Below, piece after piece: positions 15,298 through 15,455 of a stretch of DNA of 15,455 bases (position 1 is its first letter; every line of letters starts with the position of its first letter). The notes under the pieces are model-generated. The model saw only the letters and a list, made by a program, of their open reading frames with translations, made no database searches and had not been told where the DNA came from. A program made the position numbers and the translations under genes. Source of the DNA: Phocaeicola sp. (lineage in GTDB: Bacteria; Bacteroidota; Bacteroidia; Bacteroidales; Bacteroidaceae); contig JAHHQV010000061.1 in the NCBI GenBank assembly GCA_020026175.1, positions 1 to 15,455 of the forward strand, in the 5' to 3' direction.

Positions 15298-15369
15298 GTC
15301 ATGTCAGAAGAATCACTTAACTTAGTGTTGCAAAAAAAACAAACAAATCTTCATCGGACATGACTAAAG
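15294..15369 (+). promoter_or_regulatory. Inverted repeat that pairs the transposase start codon
   Basis: CTTTGTCATGTC (15294-15305) is complementary to GACATGAC-T-AAAG (15357-15369), giving 12 pairs with one bulged T. The ATG of the transposase (15360-15362) lies inside the right arm. An inner GAAGA (15307-15311) / TCTTC pairing can extend the stem. A transcript begun upstream of 15294 would carry both arms and hide the start codon; one begun inside the leader would lack the left arm. Confidence 0.5.
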
Positions 15370-15455
15370 TACAAATAAAATCAGAGAAATTTACCACTTG
15401 GGGCGGAATATTTTCAATCATGGAGCAATTTGATGCTCTTTTATCCAATGTGATT
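15360..15455 (+). CDS. IS1380-family transposase, N-terminal fragment
   Basis: This gene encodes the transposase of the element at the right edge. Thirty-two codons are present, from ATG at 15360 to the window end, with no stop. The start reads MTKVQIKSEKFTTWGGIFS followed by IMEQFDALLSNVI. This matches the beginning I know for Bacteroides IS1380 transposases (KIQIKSEKLTPFGGIFSIME and similar). The catalytic DDE domain lies outside the window, so intactness cannot be judged. Upstream, the leader can fold so that this start codon is paired. Confidence 0.75.
   Translation, partial: MTKVQIKSEKFTTWGGIFSIMEQFDALLSNVI

Larger units (their letters stand above)
15228..15455 (+). mobile_element. Left part of an IS1380-family insertion sequence, runs off the window
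   Basis: The element is called from its transposase start at 15360. Its left boundary is inferred at about 15228, where the older transposase frame is lost (CCTTAATTCCGC). That gives a leader of about 130 bases. I cannot confirm terminal inverted repeats or a target duplication because the right end is outside the window. The leader contains two strong, overlapping inverted repeats (15263-15297 and 15294-15369), described separately. Confidence 0.55.

Noticed and set aside
1..15455. tRNA, rRNA or riboswitch genes
   Set aside because: I saw no cloverleaf-compatible tRNA sequence, rRNA signature or recognisable riboswitch core; a covariance-model scan would be the decisive test.

Overview
The window reads as chromosomal DNA from a Bacteroidaceae-type gut bacterium (Bacteroides/Phocaeicola-like). 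The reasons are: Bacteroidales-type promoters (TTG or TTTG, 20 bases, then TATTTTTG) in front of pyrH and frr; no convincing Shine-Dalgarno sequences; AT-rich spacers; the order pyrH-frr-rsgA; a MetallophosN/C-type secreted phosphoesterase; and an IS1380-type transposase at the right edge. Every intact host gene is on the minus strand, so transcription runs right to left. The only plus-strand coding is insertion-sequence material at the right end.

Layout from left to right. 1-549 holds no intact gene: a frameshifted minus-strand gene tail (83-309), a 16-bp perfect-stem terminator (316-370) and four 22-bp tandem units with palindromic cores (410-497). 550-7279 is a sulfate-activation and sulfonation cluster. 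In transcription order it is cysQ (PAP phosphatase), an SLC13-type permease, cysC (APS kinase), cysD and cysN (ATP sulfurylase) and a PAPS-dependent sulfotransferase. No PAPS reductase or sulfite reductase is present in the window. The logical flow is sulfate import, APS, PAPS, transfer of sulfate to an acceptor, then removal of the PAP by-product by CysQ. This matches, as far as I recall it, the BT_0412-BT_0416 cluster of B. thetaiotaomicron, whose sulfotransferase was reported to sulfate cholesterol and related steroids.

7367-10086 holds a cationic-amino-acid-type APC permease and a secreted M28 zinc aminopeptidase. 10115-12597 is a housekeeping translation block: rsgA (with a TTG start), frr and pyrH. 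Here pyrH and frr have their own promoters and a hairpin lies between frr and rsgA. 12710-13085 is the C-terminal stub of a YeiH/UPF0324 membrane protein that still has its intrinsic terminator. 13230-14663 is a secreted three-domain calcineurin-like phosphoesterase, higher in G+C in the lines sampled. 14664-15026 has no gene. From 15027 a plus-strand transposase gene is cut off after about 67 codons, apparently by an IS1380-family element whose transposase start runs off the window. The leader of that element can fold so that its start codon is paired.

The best candidates for something beyond routine annotation are the sulfonation operon (the acceptor molecule is not evident from sequence), the 22-bp palindromic array beside its 3' end, and the start-codon-sequestering leader of the IS1380 element.
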